Source: Eledone cirrhosa (lineage: Eukaryota > Mollusca > Cephalopoda > Octopoda > Eledonidae). Taken from it: a stretch of 64,000 nt of DNA. The stretch's first letter is position 1. Every line of letters begins with the position of its first letter. Under the pieces are notes generated by a model that worked only from the letters and a program-made list of their open reading frames with translations, was not told the DNA's origin and made no database searches. Shown here one piece after another: positions 45,624-56,824 of this stretch. The stretch lies in the NCBI GenBank assembly GCA_964016885.1, contig OZ024743.1:350666513-350730512 (forward strand), written 5' to 3'. The position numbers and the translations under genes were made by a program.

Positions 45624-45834
45624 CTCGAACATCTTTTCCGGACTTTCGCAGTTATCGCTCTTACACTTTTCGCCCGTGGCTTTGTATCGCTTGGATGAAG
45701 TGACCGTTGCTGTGCATACGCGTTCATACGGTTGTTCTTCCTGTTCCGTTTAACTATGACCAGTCCGAGCTGAAGATCCGCTAAGGTCAAACAATTGTTC
45801 TCGGTATGGTGAACTAACTATTGTGTTTCTACTT
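45624..45834 (-). repeat. Inverted arm (pLTR-like), right
   Basis: It starts 'ctcgaacatcttttccgg' and ends 'ttgtgtttctacttct'. It lies just after the stop of the coding remnant. Confidence 0.9.
45759..45810 (+). ncRNA. Hammerhead-ribozyme-like motif, right arm
   Basis: This is the same motif on the plus strand: stem I CCGAG/CUCGG with an internal U-U, G-A loop and then ACCA/UGGU, the core CUGAAGA at 45770..45776, C-AAUU-G and GUU at 45792..45799. The G of the GAAA strand is again C. Both arms keep the outer stem I, which supports a real fold. Confidence 0.5.
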
Positions 45835-45912
45835 CTACCAAACTCGTCCCATGGACTGAGTGCTCTACCACTACGGATATTACCTTCCAGTGTTCTACCT
45901 CACTCTCTCTCT

Positions 45913-45959
<47 letters not shown>

Positions 45960-46351
45960 AAATTTGTTTTCGCTCATAACATTGTGGATACCTAAGTGTA
46001 TACCTAATAATAATTTAATACTATTATAATATTTTTATATTTGGTTTCTTTGCAAGCAAACAGCCCCATAAACATGTATTAGATGATCAACGTCATCCTT
46101 TTCTTCCAGCGGTAACTGAGAGAAAACAATCGACAATTGTTTCAGAGTTTTTGCTTCTTAACGAGATTGTGTATTCTCGTCACTGCTACCCACTGGAACT
46201 GCTGGGAATACATAGAGTTCTCAAATGTTTACATCGGCTGATTAGCTTAATTTGCATACTGAGCGATTTACGACCAGCTTTGCAGAAAATTATAAACAAA
46301 ATTTGTTTTCGCTCTTAACACGATGGATACCTGTGTGTATTCGTGGGAGAA
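45835..46351. other. (TA)n and a 50-bp direct duplication
   Basis: (TA)n lies at 45916..45957. The piece 45958..46010 starting 'caaaatttgttttcgctcat' recurs at 46298..46350 in the same orientation; both end in AATAATAATT. No gene is seen. Confidence 0.6.
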
Positions 46352-46540
46352 TAATAATTGTTTCTACTTTTGGCACAAGGCCAGCAATTACCCAGTACAT
46401 TACTGGTACTTTATTTTATCGACCCCGTAAGGATGAAAGGCAAAGTTAACATCGACGTGATTTGAACTCAGATCGTAAAGGGACGTAACTATGCTAGAAA
46501 GCATGGCGTCCAACCCTCTACCGGTACTGCCAATTCACCG
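46352..46540 (-). mobile_element. Type I SINE, full copy
   Basis: On the minus strand it runs from the head near 46535 to the tail 'gtagaaacaattattatt' near 46352. The sequence 'gtgggagaataataattg' is present on both sides (46343 and 46540), a target duplication of about 18 bases that includes the tail of the next SINE. Confidence 0.95.
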
Positions 46541-46660
46541 TGGGAGAATAATAATTGTTTCTACTTTTGACACAAGGCCAGCAAATATCCAGTGCACTAC
46601 TGGTACTTTATTTTATCGACCCTGTAAGGATGAAAGGCAAAGTTAATCTTGGCGGGATTA
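46541..46660 (-). mobile_element. Type I SINE, 3' part
   Basis: The tail and body are present on the minus strand. It stops at 'ggcgggatt', where a plus-strand SINE begins. Confidence 0.9.
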
Positions 46661-46840
46661 ATGGTTGGTTGACAGTATCGGTAAAGAGTCGGAGCATGCT
46701 TTGCAGCATAGAGTTACGGCTCTTTGCGGTCTGAGTTTAAATCCCGTCGAGGTTAACTTTGCCTTCCATCCTTATGGGGTCGATAAAATAAAGCACCAGT
46801 AATGCTCTAGAATAATTGCTGGCCTTGTGCCAAAAGTAGT
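46661..46840 (+). mobile_element. Type I SINE
   Basis: It has the head 'ggttgacagtatcgg', 'gagtttaaatcccgtcgagg' and the end 'gtgccaaaagtag'. It has no ATT tail. Confidence 0.95.
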
Positions 46841-46970
46841 GTAAGGGAAAATACTCTAGTATGAATTAACAAAGGGGGTTAACTTATGGTCATAGAATAG
46901 ACAGTTAATGTGGAAGTCAATGTAGAAGAGAAAACATTTCAAAGTTCAATCAGGACTCGACAATATCTAC

Positions 46971-46971
<1 letters not shown>

Positions 46972-47066
<95 letters not shown>

Positions 47067-47068
47067 GA
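46972..47068. repeat. (AC)n microsatellite
   Basis: About 43 AC units followed by TA units. The bases 46841..46971 hold nothing recognisable. Confidence 0.98.
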
Positions 47069-47086
47069 TAATAATAATAATAATAA

Positions 47087-47255
47087 TTGTTTCTACTTTA
47101 GGCACAAGGCCAGCAATTATTTCAGTGCATCACTGGTACTTTATTTTATCGACCACGTAAGGATGGAAGGCAAAGTTAACCTCGGCGGGATTTGAACTCA
47201 GATCATAAAGAAACCTAACTCAGTGCTGCAAAGCATAGCGTCCGACCCTCTACCG

Positions 47256-47262
<7 letters not shown>
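47087..47262 (-). mobile_element. Type I SINE between two (AAT)n tracts
   Basis: The tail joins (AAT)n at 47067..47087. The head is cut at 'accctctaccgata', losing about 14 bases, and (AAT)n of the first LINE follows at once. The SINE thus forms the downstream end of the LINE array. Confidence 0.95.

Positions 47263-47298
<36 letters not shown>
47258..47298. repeat. (AAT)n tract, 3' tail of LINE copy A
   Basis: About 13 AAT units separate the 3' end of LINE copy A from the SINE. On the LINE strand this is an (ATT)n tail. Confidence 0.98.
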
Positions 47299-47299
<1 letters not shown>

Positions 47300-47541
47300 T
47301 TTTCTTTATTAACCACAAGGGTTCACATAAAGTAGACATTAAGGACAGTACAGGACAATACAGGACGGTACAAATGGGCATTTCTGCGTGTAAAAAAACA
47401 GAGGTTGAAATAAAATAACAAAGAAAAATTCCCCAATAGGGGGGAGATTTCCGAGGGACATTTGTGGAGAAAGCCCATTAAAAGACCACAGTGACCCTGA
47501 CCACCAGGGCAAGTGCCCTCTCCCAGTTTTCCACCTTTAAT

Positions 47542-50500
47542 TTACAGACACATACTCAGAGAAGGCCCATTCATTCGGGCCATACTTGCTTCTCTCACCC
47601 ATCTTTCAACAAAATGCTGGGAAGAGAGCACTTCCCTCTCTACCCTGATTTTCCTTTTCAAATGAAATTTGAAAAAGTTAATCAGGGCATCACCGAAGAG
47701 GTAAGTGCTCGTCTTCAGCCCTTTCAAACGTGTCCACCATACTATCTCTTTCGCCATGGCCACCAGACAGATAAAAACTGCCTTCCCTTCCCGGCTAAAG
47801 GAAGGGGGCGGGGCAATCCTCACGATGGACTCAGCTGATAGCTGGATCCGTCCTACACGTGACAGCAGGTGTTCGACATAAACCCACAAGTCAGCAATGC
47901 TCGGACACTGGACGAGTGCGTGCAAGACGGTTTCGTCGCCCTGCGCGAATCTCGGACATGCCCGGCTGACGGCACCTCCATGCCTGTAGAGTTTATCCCG
48001 AACTGGCAAAGCTCCTCGGTAGCACTGCCAGGCCAGGGATTTCTGGAAGTTGTCCATAGGCCCCGGCCCGAAAGTCCTTCCGAAGAGATTGGCTAGTTGA
48101 TTTTCGTCGACGCCGAGAGTTTCTCCAAGTACGTCGTCGCTCTTCCCCTCCAATAATCCCCTATAGAACGGCAAGGTGGAGTTTCCACCGATCACATTGC
48201 CCGATTGGTCGAGGGCTGTGAGCGCCTGAAGACATTCCAGTCTCCAAGCGCTCCCTCTCGGTCTTCGTTTGACCCAGGACTGCAGCTCCGTCAAGGAGAC
48301 GAGCTGGAGAAAAACGTGTCTAGCAAACGGCGACCACACCTGATCACCGTCGAGGAAGAGGTGGAGATGTCGTAGCCTGAGCGCGTGTCTGCGCATCATC
48401 AGCCACGGCATGCCCAGCCCTCCACGTAGCGGGTGTTGACAGCAGATGGACCGCCTGACCATCGGAGCGCGTCCCTTCCACAAGAAGCGAAAGAGCAAAC
48501 GCTCCAGCGCAGTCAGGCGGGGCTTAGGACAAGGTACGACGGTCAGGCGGTAGTAGATGACGGATGCGATGTACGCATTCGCCACCTCCGCTCGACCTTT
48601 CAGGGATAGCTTCCTCTCGGCCCATTTCTGGGTGAGAGAAGCCACCCTGCTCGTCACCTCGTCCCAGTTTTTGTCCGTCTGGAGGTCTGGACCGAACCAG
48701 ACCCCTAGCAATTTAACCGGTCCGTCCGTCCAGCGCCCGACGACGCTGTTGGACGGCATGGACCTGCCTCTCCAGGTGCCGAGCTGCAGGCCCACTGACT
48801 TTTCCTGGTTGATCATTGCTCCTGTCACCGCTTCGTATTCTCTTAGTGTAGTGCCGATCGCCTCGATGTGTTTGGCGTTCGACACCACTACGGTAACATC
48901 GTCGGCATATGCTGACACGGATCTTCCGCATCCTAGTTCGCGCGGGATCCCCTCAACGTCTCCAGTTTGTGCAGTAATGGCTCGAGAGTCAATACGTACA
49001 ATAGGGACGAGAGGGGACATACTTGGCGGACCGAGCGCATGATGTTGAACGGTTCCGAAAGGTGACCGTTCACTCTCACTACAGAGCAGATGTCGCTGTG
49101 CATGGCAGCGATCCAGCCTCTGAAGACGGGCCCAAAGCCAGCCGCCCTCAGGACTGCCGCTAGGTAACGATGGTCGACCCTATCGAAGGCTTTCGACTGA
49201 TCTAAATTGATCAAAGACCCACCCGTGCCAGGTTCCCTAGCTACCCTCTCTACGATGTATCGCTTGAGGTGGAGGTTGTCGTGGATGGATCTGTCGGGAA
49301 TGGCGCATGACTGTGCCTCTCCCACCAGACCACCAACGACAAGCGCCAACCTCTTTGCTAGCACCTTGGCCAAAATTTTGAACTCTGTGTTTAGCAGAGT
49401 TATGGGCCTAAAATTATCTATGTTATCCCCCTTGTTCGGATCCTTTCTCAGCAGCGCCACCGCTCCTCGGCTCACAGAGCTGGGAATTCTCCCGTTCTGT
49501 TGCCAGTTGCAGTAGACGTCCGCCAAGAGGCCTCCGAACAAGTTTGGCATTTGTACGTAAAGTTCATAGGGCAGACCATCCAAACAAGGCGATTTACCCC
49601 TTGTGCAACTAGTCATTGCATCCCGTACTTCAGCGGTTGTTATCGGCTTTTCGCAACATTCCGCCTCAGTGGCCGAAAGCCGCGGCAGTCCGTCGAGGTA
49701 GACACTAAAGTCCATCCCTCGATCCGGCCCGCCACTGCCCCCGAACAGTTGAGCGAAGTGTCGCTGAAAAGCTTCACACATTTATCGAGTAGCATGCGCC
49801 CGTCGTGGTCCACCAAAGACCGGATCGTGGCTTTGTTGCCACGACGCGCCTCCGCCACTCGGGCCCATTGAACGGCTTTCGTCCCCTCGTGTCTGAGATC
49901 ACGCACCCTAGCTCTGACAACGCAGCCTTCGTGCTTTGCATTGAAGAATTGGTCAAGGGCCAATTTCGCCGCAAGTACGTCGGTCGCGATGCCTTTGCTA
50001 AGCGCCTCTTCTAATTTTCTAACTAATTCTCCTTCTGCTCTATTTTTCTCTATTGCTAAAGTCTTACTAAACCTAATGGACTCTATTCTAATTGCTCTTT
50101 TCAGAGCAAACCACCACTTGTTGTTGACGATGGCCCCCGTCAACGCCCGCTTAACTAGTTCGCTAATCCGGTCTCTGTAGGCCTTGCGCGCTGGTAAGGA
50201 CGCGTTTAGCTTCCAGTAGCCGGGTCCTCGTCTATGAAGCCTATCTAAGTCAAGCACACAGATCACGAATTTGTGGTCCGTGTAGCTGACTATCTTGAAT
50301 TGTGGACAGCCTATGCTAGACCTATCTATTTCCCTACAAAATACTCTATCTAGATATGATCTGGATGACCCTATGCTATTTGTCCAAGTCCACATTGGTA
50401 CATTCGGGAAATCCATTCGGTACCTGTCAGACAGTTCAAAACGTCTGAGCAGGTTGGTGAGACTCTTGCACCCTCCTTCCCTATCCACTAATCCCACACA

Positions 50501-50953
50501 ATCCCAGCGTGCATCTAAGATCCCGTTCCAGTCGCCCACTAAAACTAAAGAGCGGGACGTTCCAAGAAAGGTCTCCAGACGCCGGAAGAAATCAGGCCGC
50601 CCTGCTCCTGTCGGGGCATAGACGGCCACTAACCTTAAAGCTTGCCCGTCTCCGCTGGTCACGTCCAGCACCACCAACTTACCTTCTGGGTCCAGGAAGA
50701 TGGCCCGTATGGCAAGATCCAAACCTCTCCGAAAAAGCACAGCAACTCCTCCCCCCGATCCCGGACGGCTGGGAGATGCGTACACATCGTAGCCGCCGAA
50801 GATCGGTGCGAAAGCCTGTGCTTCGGAGATTCTGGTCTCGCTGATGGCCACTACATCTATGTTTAGTGACCTGAGGTCGTTGAGCAGGTGGCCCTGCTTC
50901 CATGACGACCCCAAGCCACGCGCATTTATGCTGCCTATTCTGAGTGAGGTCAT
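47542..50953 (-). pseudogene. LINE copy A ORF2 (endonuclease-RT), two frameshifts
   Basis: The ATG at 50953 starts MTSLRIGSINARGLG. The endonuclease is complete in residues 1..230: Glu39 (ISET), Tyr112 (VYAPTG), Asp141 and Asn143 (GDWNG), Asp226-His227 (YTDH). A 7-base deletion at 49783/49784 shifts the frame. RT follows in 48933..49781 (LDGLPYELY, FRPITLLN, LINLDQSKAFDRVD) and a 1-base loss near 48946 shifts it again before SAYADDVTVVVS. The RT motif RQGCPLS reads RQVCPLS here, and the C-terminal knuckle is CPRF instead of CPRC. The last part (47542..49020) is open for 492 codons. Confidence 0.9.
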
Positions 50954-50987
50954 GTTGAAAAGGAGTGGAAAAGATGGGAAAGACCAC

Positions 50988-53005
50988 TTACCTTACTTCT
51001 CGTAGGGGAAGGACGGTTTTTCCATCCTTTTCACTGCTTGTGGCCTCCTCAGGAAGGATGTCCTTATAAATCCTCCTGGAGAGTGCTTGTCGGAAGTCTC
51101 CGATGTCTTTGGGGAATTTTTGTTTTAGTGTCATGTACGTTTTCTGTGTGATGCGAGTGATTTGTATGTGTGGAGGTGGTGTGAATTTTGGGGTTGTTGT
51201 GTAGTCTTTTTCTGTGATGCTGGTGTTGTGTTGGATGTAGTGTAATAATTGCTTGCTGTTCAAATTTAATGCTGTGTAGTGTGTATCGTTTTGGATGTTT
51301 TGTTTTGTTTGCGTTTGTTGTGGGTTTGTTTCTGTTTCGCATTTTGGTGACTTTTGTGGTGTAGGTGATGGTGGTGTTGGGGTTAATGATGGTGATGGTG
51401 TTGGTGTTTGGGTTGATGGGGTTGGTGATGCTGGTGTGGATGGTGGCATATCTGTCCTAACTCTTTTGTTTCTTAATTTATTTGTTTCCCTCTGTATTTT
51501 GTTTTTGGAGGGGGAAGGAAGAGAATTTTTTCTTTTTTGGTTTCTTTTTTTTTTTCCGGATATCGTTTCCCACTCCTCGTCGTCACAATCTGTCTCCAGT
51601 TGTGATAGGCCGGGGAGTGGAAAATCCTCCACAGCCGTTAGTTTTGGTTGTGGTGTGGTTGATGGTGTAGGCGCTGGTGCTAGTTCTGAAGCGTTGGGTG
51701 GTGGTGGTGTTGGTTTTGCTGGTGGTGGTAGTGGTGTTGGTTTTGCTACTGTTGCTGGGGTTGTTGCTGTTATAGTTGCTTCTGTTGTTGCTGCTACAGT
51801 TGTTGCTGCCATCTCTGCTACTGGTGGTGTTGATGGTTGTGTCACTGGAGTGGGTAGGAGAGGTGGCCTCAACCTTTTAGCCTGAGGGCAGAAACCCCTT
51901 AGGTGGGTTCCTTCACCACAAACGACACACCTAGGTCTTCTGCCCTCGACAATTACCGTGAGGTGGCTGCCGTCAGTGAGCTCTATTACCTCTGGGATCT
52001 CCTCAATGCTTTTTTGGTCCGCTTGGATCAGGAGCTCCATCCCAGATCCGGACCAGTTTTCCTGCTTTTCTTTTGCTATTGCTATTATTTTCGTGTTGGC
52101 TTCGATGCCAGCGAGGACGGCCGCTATTAGCCAGGGAATTTCGATGGCCGGTGGAACGTGGGTCACCCTGATCTTTACGAGTCTCTGGCCACAATAGCTT
52201 GGGACGAGTGTGAAGTCGTCACTTTTTAATGGGGCCATGGAGTGTTCTCTAGCCTCCTCTGGTGTTTCAAAGAACACATCCACGGTTCCATACTTTTGCC
52301 CACGTCTGATGTGGGTTTTTCTTGCCCACACATGTCCCAAAGCTTTTTGGATTTGGGACTCGGATGCCCGTTCCACTCGGCGCGATTTTACATTTATTGT
52401 TCTATACGACACGGTGCATAGGCGCCGATGCTCCATTTTATTAGGTGGGGGGTGAGGCTGACTCTGTACCCATCTTTCTTTACCATTTGTTTGGCATTTT
52501 CTAAATCCTCCTGAGTTACCGTAAATGCTTCGAACTGTTTTGCTACTCTGGCAAAACTGAGGGTCGGTTTTATAATGTCATTGTTGTTGTTGTTGCTATC
52601 GTTATTTGTGTTAATATTAATTTTAGTTTCAGTTGTGGTGGTGGTGACGTCAGTCGTCTTTGGTGGGGAAGAGTCCATTTTGCTTGATTTCATTTCGACA
52701 TCACGAGTTAATTTATTGTTTTCTTCTTTTGTTTCTGTTGTCGCGGTGGTGGAGGGGGTGGTGGAGGGGGTGGTGGAGGGGGTGGTGGTTGTTGCGGTGG
52801 TGGTGGTGGTGGAGGCTTTAACACCTGCAGTCATTGGTAATGGCGGGAAATGAATGTCTGCCTGAGACAAATTTAAAATATTGCTACTGCTTATATTTTT
52901 TTTTGTGTTGGCAAACGTAGTAACATTTACAATGGTGGTGTCGGTGTGAGGCGTTAATTTGTGATGAAGGCTTTCAGCTGTTTGGTGCAGAGGTGAATTA
53001 GCCAT
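50988..53005 (-). pseudogene. LINE copy A ORF1 with CCHC knuckle
   Basis: The start MANSPLHQ at 53005 leads a Thr/Asn-rich low-complexity region (residues about 60..170) and then LSFARVAKQFEAFTVTQEDLENAKQM. A frameshift near 52440..52480 moves the reading to the second piece (52436..50988): CTVSYRTINVKSRRVERA, a C-x2-C-x4-H-x4-C knuckle (CVVCGEGTHLRGFC), a long Pro/Thr-rich tail and the end VLPLREVR. It likely bound LINE RNA. It ends 34 bases before ORF2. It aligns with ORF1 of copies B and C only loosely, unlike ORF2. Confidence 0.85.
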
Positions 53006-53208
53006 TTTTTTCAAAGAAATTTTTTTTGATAATAATAAAAGTTTAAATTTTGGGCACAAGGCTCCAATCTTTTTGGGTGTCGTTTTCGGAAAACAATGTA
53101 TGTATAAACAGTTAACAATAAAATTTTCCATAAATGACAATTTTTAACAAACGGAAATAACAAACCTTTGCGGAGCTCACGATGATACGATTTACTACGT
53201 AGGTCGCC

Positions 53209-53229
53209 AATAATAATAATAATAATAAT
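53209..53229. repeat. (AAT)n junction between LINE copies A and B
   Basis: Seven AAT units join the 5' end of copy A ('gtaggtcgcc') to the 3' end of copy B ('gttttctttatt'). Nothing else lies between the copies. Confidence 0.98.
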
Positions 53230-53474
53230 GTTTTCTTTATTAACCACAAGGGTCTACATAAAGTAGACATTAAGGACAGTACAGGACAATACAGGACGGT
53301 ACAAATGGGCATTTCTGCGTGTAAAAAAACACAGAGGTTGAAATAAAATAACAAAGAAAAATTCCCCAATAGGGGGGAGACTTCCGAGGGACATTTGTGG
53401 AGAAAGCCCATTAAAAGACCACAGTGACCCTGACCACCAGGGCAAGTGCCCTCTCCCAGTTTTCCACCTTTAAT

Positions 53475-56400
53475 TTACAGACACATACTCAGAGAAGGCC
53501 CATTCATTCGGGCCATCCTTGCTTCTCTCACCCATCTTTCAACAAAATGCTGGGAAGAGAGCACTTCCCTCTCTACCCTGATTTTCCTTTTCAAATGAAA
53601 TTTGAAAAAGTTAATCAGGGCATCACCGAAGAGGTAAGTGCTCGTCTTCAGCCCTTTCAAACGTGTCCACCATACTATCTCTTTCGCCATGGCCACCAGA
53701 CAGATAAAAACTGCCTTCCCTTCCCGGCTAAAAGAAGAGGGCGGGGCAATCCTCACGATGGACACAGCTGATAGCTGGATCCCGTCCTACACATGACAGC
53801 AGGTGTTCGATATAAACCCACAAGTCAGCAATGCTCGGACACTGGACGAGTGCGTGCAAGACGGTTTCGTCGCCCTGCGCGCATCTCGGACATGCCCGGC
53901 TGACGGCACCTCCATGCCTGTAGAGTTTATCCCGAACTGGCAAAGATCATCGGTAGCACTGCCAGGCCAGGGATATCTGGAAGTTGTCCATAGGCCCCGG
54001 CCCGAAAGTCCTTCCGAAGAGATTGGCTAGTTGATTTTCGTCGTCGCTCTTCCCCTCCACTAATCCCCTATAGAACGGCAAGGTGGCGTTTCCACCGATC
54101 ACATTGCCCGATTGGTCGAGGGCTGTTAGCGCCTGAAGACATTCCAGTCTCCAAGCGCTCCCTCTCGGTGTTTGCTTGACCCAGGACTGCAGCTCCGTCA
54201 AGGAGATGAGCTGGGGAAAGACGTGTCTAGCAAACGGCGACCACACCTGATCACCGTCGAGGAAGAGGTGGAGATGTCGTAGCCTGAGCGCGTGTCTGCG
54301 CATCATCAGCCACGGCATGTCCAGCCCTCCACGTAGCGGGTGTTGACAGCAGATGGACTGGCTGACCATCGGAGCGCGTCCCTTCCACAAAAAGCGAAAG
54401 AGCAAACGCTCCAGCGCGGTCAGGCGGTAGTAGATGACGGACGTGATGTACGCGTTAGCCACCTCCGCTCGACCTTTCAGGGATAGCTTCCTCTCCTCCC
54501 ATTTCTGGGTGAGAGAAGCCATCCTGCTCGTCACCTCGTCCCAGATTTTGTCCGTCTGGAGGTCCGGACCGAACCAGACACCTAGCAATTTAACCGTCCG
54601 TCCGTCCAGCGCCCGACGACGCTGTTGGACGGCATGGACCTGCCCACTGACTTTTCCTGGTTGATCATTGCTCCTGTCACCGCTTCGTATTCTTTTAGTG
54701 TAGTGCCGATCGCCTCGATGTGTTTGGCGTTCGACACCACTACGGTGACATCGTCCGCATATGCTGACACGGATCTTCCGCATCCTAGTTCGCGCGGGAC
54801 GCCCCTCAACGTCTCCAGTTTGTGCAGTAATGGCTCGAGAGTCAATACGTACAATAGGAACGAGAGGGGACAGCCTTGGCGAACCGAGCGCATGATGTTG
54901 AACGGTTCCGAAAGGTGACAGTTCACTCTCACCACAGAGCAGATGTCGCTGTGCATGGCAGTGATCCAGCCTCTGAAGACGAGCCCAAAGCCAGCCGCCC
55001 TCAGGACTACCGTTAGGTAACGACGGTCGACCCTATCGAAGGCTTTCGACTGATCTAAATTGATCAAGGACCCACCCGTGCCAGGTTCCCTAGCTACCCT
55101 ATCTACGATGTATCGCATGAGGTGGAGGTTGTCGTGGATGGATCTGTCGGGAATGGCGCATGTCTGCGCCTCTCCCACCAGACCACCAACGACAAGCGCC
55201 AACCTCTTTGCTAGCACCTTGGCCAAAATCTTGAACTCTATGTTTAGCAGAGTTATGGGCCTGAAATGTTCTATAATATCCCCCTTGTTCGGATCCTTTC
55301 TCAGCAGCGCCACAGCTCCTCGGCTCACAGAGCTGGGAATTCTCCCGTTCTGTTGCCAGTTGCAGTAGACGTCCGCCAAGAGGCCTGCGAACAAGTCTGG
55401 CATCTGTACGTAAAGTTCATAGGGCAGACCATCCAAACCAGGCGATTTACCCCCTGTGCAGCCAGTCATTGCCTCCGGTACTTCAGCGGCTGTTATCGGC
55501 TTTTCGCAACACTCCGCCTCAGTGGCCGAGAGTCGCGGCAGTCAGTCGAGGTAGACACTAAAGTCCATCCCTCGATCCGGCCCGCCGCTGCCCCCGAACA
55601 GCTGTGCGAAGTGTCGCTGAAAAGCTTCAGACATTTGCCCGGGATCGAGTAGCATGCGCCCGTCGTGGTCCACCAAAGACCGGACCGTGGCTTTGTTGCC
55701 ACGACGCGCCTCCGCCACTCGGGCCCATTGAACGGCTTTCGTCCCCTCGTGTCTGAGAGCACGCGCCCTAGCTCTGACAACGCAGCCTTCGTGCTTTGCA
55801 TTGAAGAATTGGTCAAGAGCCAATTTCGCCGCAAGTACGTCGGTCGCGATGCCTTTGCTAAGCGCCTCGTCTAATCTTCTAACTAATTCTCCTTCTGCTC
55901 TATTTTTCTCTATTGCTAAAGCCTTACTAAACCTAATGGACTCTATTCTAATTGCTCTTTTCAGAGCAAACCACCACTTGTTGTTGACGATGGCCCCCGT
56001 CAACGCTTGCTTAACTAGTTCGCTAATCCGGTCTCTGTAGGCCTTGCGCGCTGGTAAGGATGCGTTTAGCTTCCAGTAGTCGGGTCCTCGTCTATGAAGC
56101 CTATCTAAGTCAAGCACACAGATCACGAATTTGTGGTCCGTGTAGCTGACTATCTTGAATTGTGGACAGCCTATGCTAGACCTATCTATTTCCCTACAAA
56201 ATTCTCTAGATATGATCCGGATGACCCTATGCTATTTGTCCAAGTCCACATTGGCACATTCGGGATATCCAATCGGTACCTGTCAGACAGTTCAAAACGC
56301 CTGAGCAGGTAGGTGAGGCTCTTGCACCCTCCACCCCTATCCGCTAATCCCACACAGTCCCAGCGTGCATCTAAGATCCCGTTCCAGTCGCCCACTAACA

Positions 56401-56789
56401 CTAAAGAGCGGGACGTTCCAAGAAAGGTCTCCAGACGCCGGAAGAAATCAGGCCGCCCTGCTCCTGTCGGGGCATAGACGGCCACTAGCCTGAAAGCTTG
56501 CCCGTCTCCGCTGGTCACGTCCAGCACCACCAACTTACCCTCTGGGTCCAGGAAGATGGCCCGTATGGTGAGATCCAAACCTCTCCGAAAAAGCACAGCA
56601 ACTCCTCCCCCCGATCCAGGACGGCTGGGAGATGCGTACACATCGTAGCCGCCGTGCTTCGGAGATTCTGGTCTCGTTGATGGCCACTACATCTATGTTT
56701 AGTGACCTGAGGTCGTTGAGCAGGTGACCCTGCTTCCATGACGACCCCAAGCAACGCGCATTTATGCTGCCTATTCTGAGTGAGGTCAT
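53475..56789 (-). pseudogene. LINE copy B ORF2, multiply broken
   Basis: The ATG at 56789 begins the same endonuclease as copy A. A 20-base deletion near 56655 removes residues around 'AFAPIFGG' and shifts the frame. Endonuclease, RT (54582..55469, with QGCPLSFLL and SAYADD intact) and C-terminal CCHC (CPRCAQGDETVLHALVQC) remain in six separate frames. Further losses against copy A are 22 bases near 54643, 30 bases near 54425 and 27 bases near 54045. Confidence 0.9.
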
Positions 56790-56824
56790 GTTTAAAATAG
56801 AGTGGAAAAGATGGGAAAGACCAC

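Larger units (their letters stand above)
44699..45834 (+). mobile_element. Penelope-like element remnant with inverted terminal arms
   Basis: A 3' coding remnant with a GIY-YIG-type endonuclease is enclosed by two arms of about 210 bases that are inverted copies of each other (44699..44908 and 45624..45834, about 93 percent identical by eye). Penelope-like elements are known to end in such pLTR copies, direct or inverted. The RT is not visible, so this is a strongly 5'-truncated copy. Confidence 0.8.
47299..53208 (-). mobile_element. Tx1/L1-type LINE, copy A, full length
   Basis: It has a 5' UTR (53006..53208), ORF1 (50988..53005), ORF2 (47542..50953) and a 3' UTR (47299..47541) with AATAAA close to the end, before (ATT)n. 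The structure (ORF1 with a CCHC knuckle, ORF2 with APE endonuclease, RT and a C-terminal CCHC) and the RT wording fit the Tx1 group of the L1 clade. The length is 5910 bases. It carries two frameshifts in ORF2 and one in ORF1, so it is inactive but young. Its 5' end abuts the tail of copy B. Confidence 0.9.

Noticed and set aside
51295..51885. 196-codon Gly/Val-rich plus-strand frame
   Set aside because: It is the antisense shadow of the Pro/Thr-rich region of LINE ORF1 on the minus strand.
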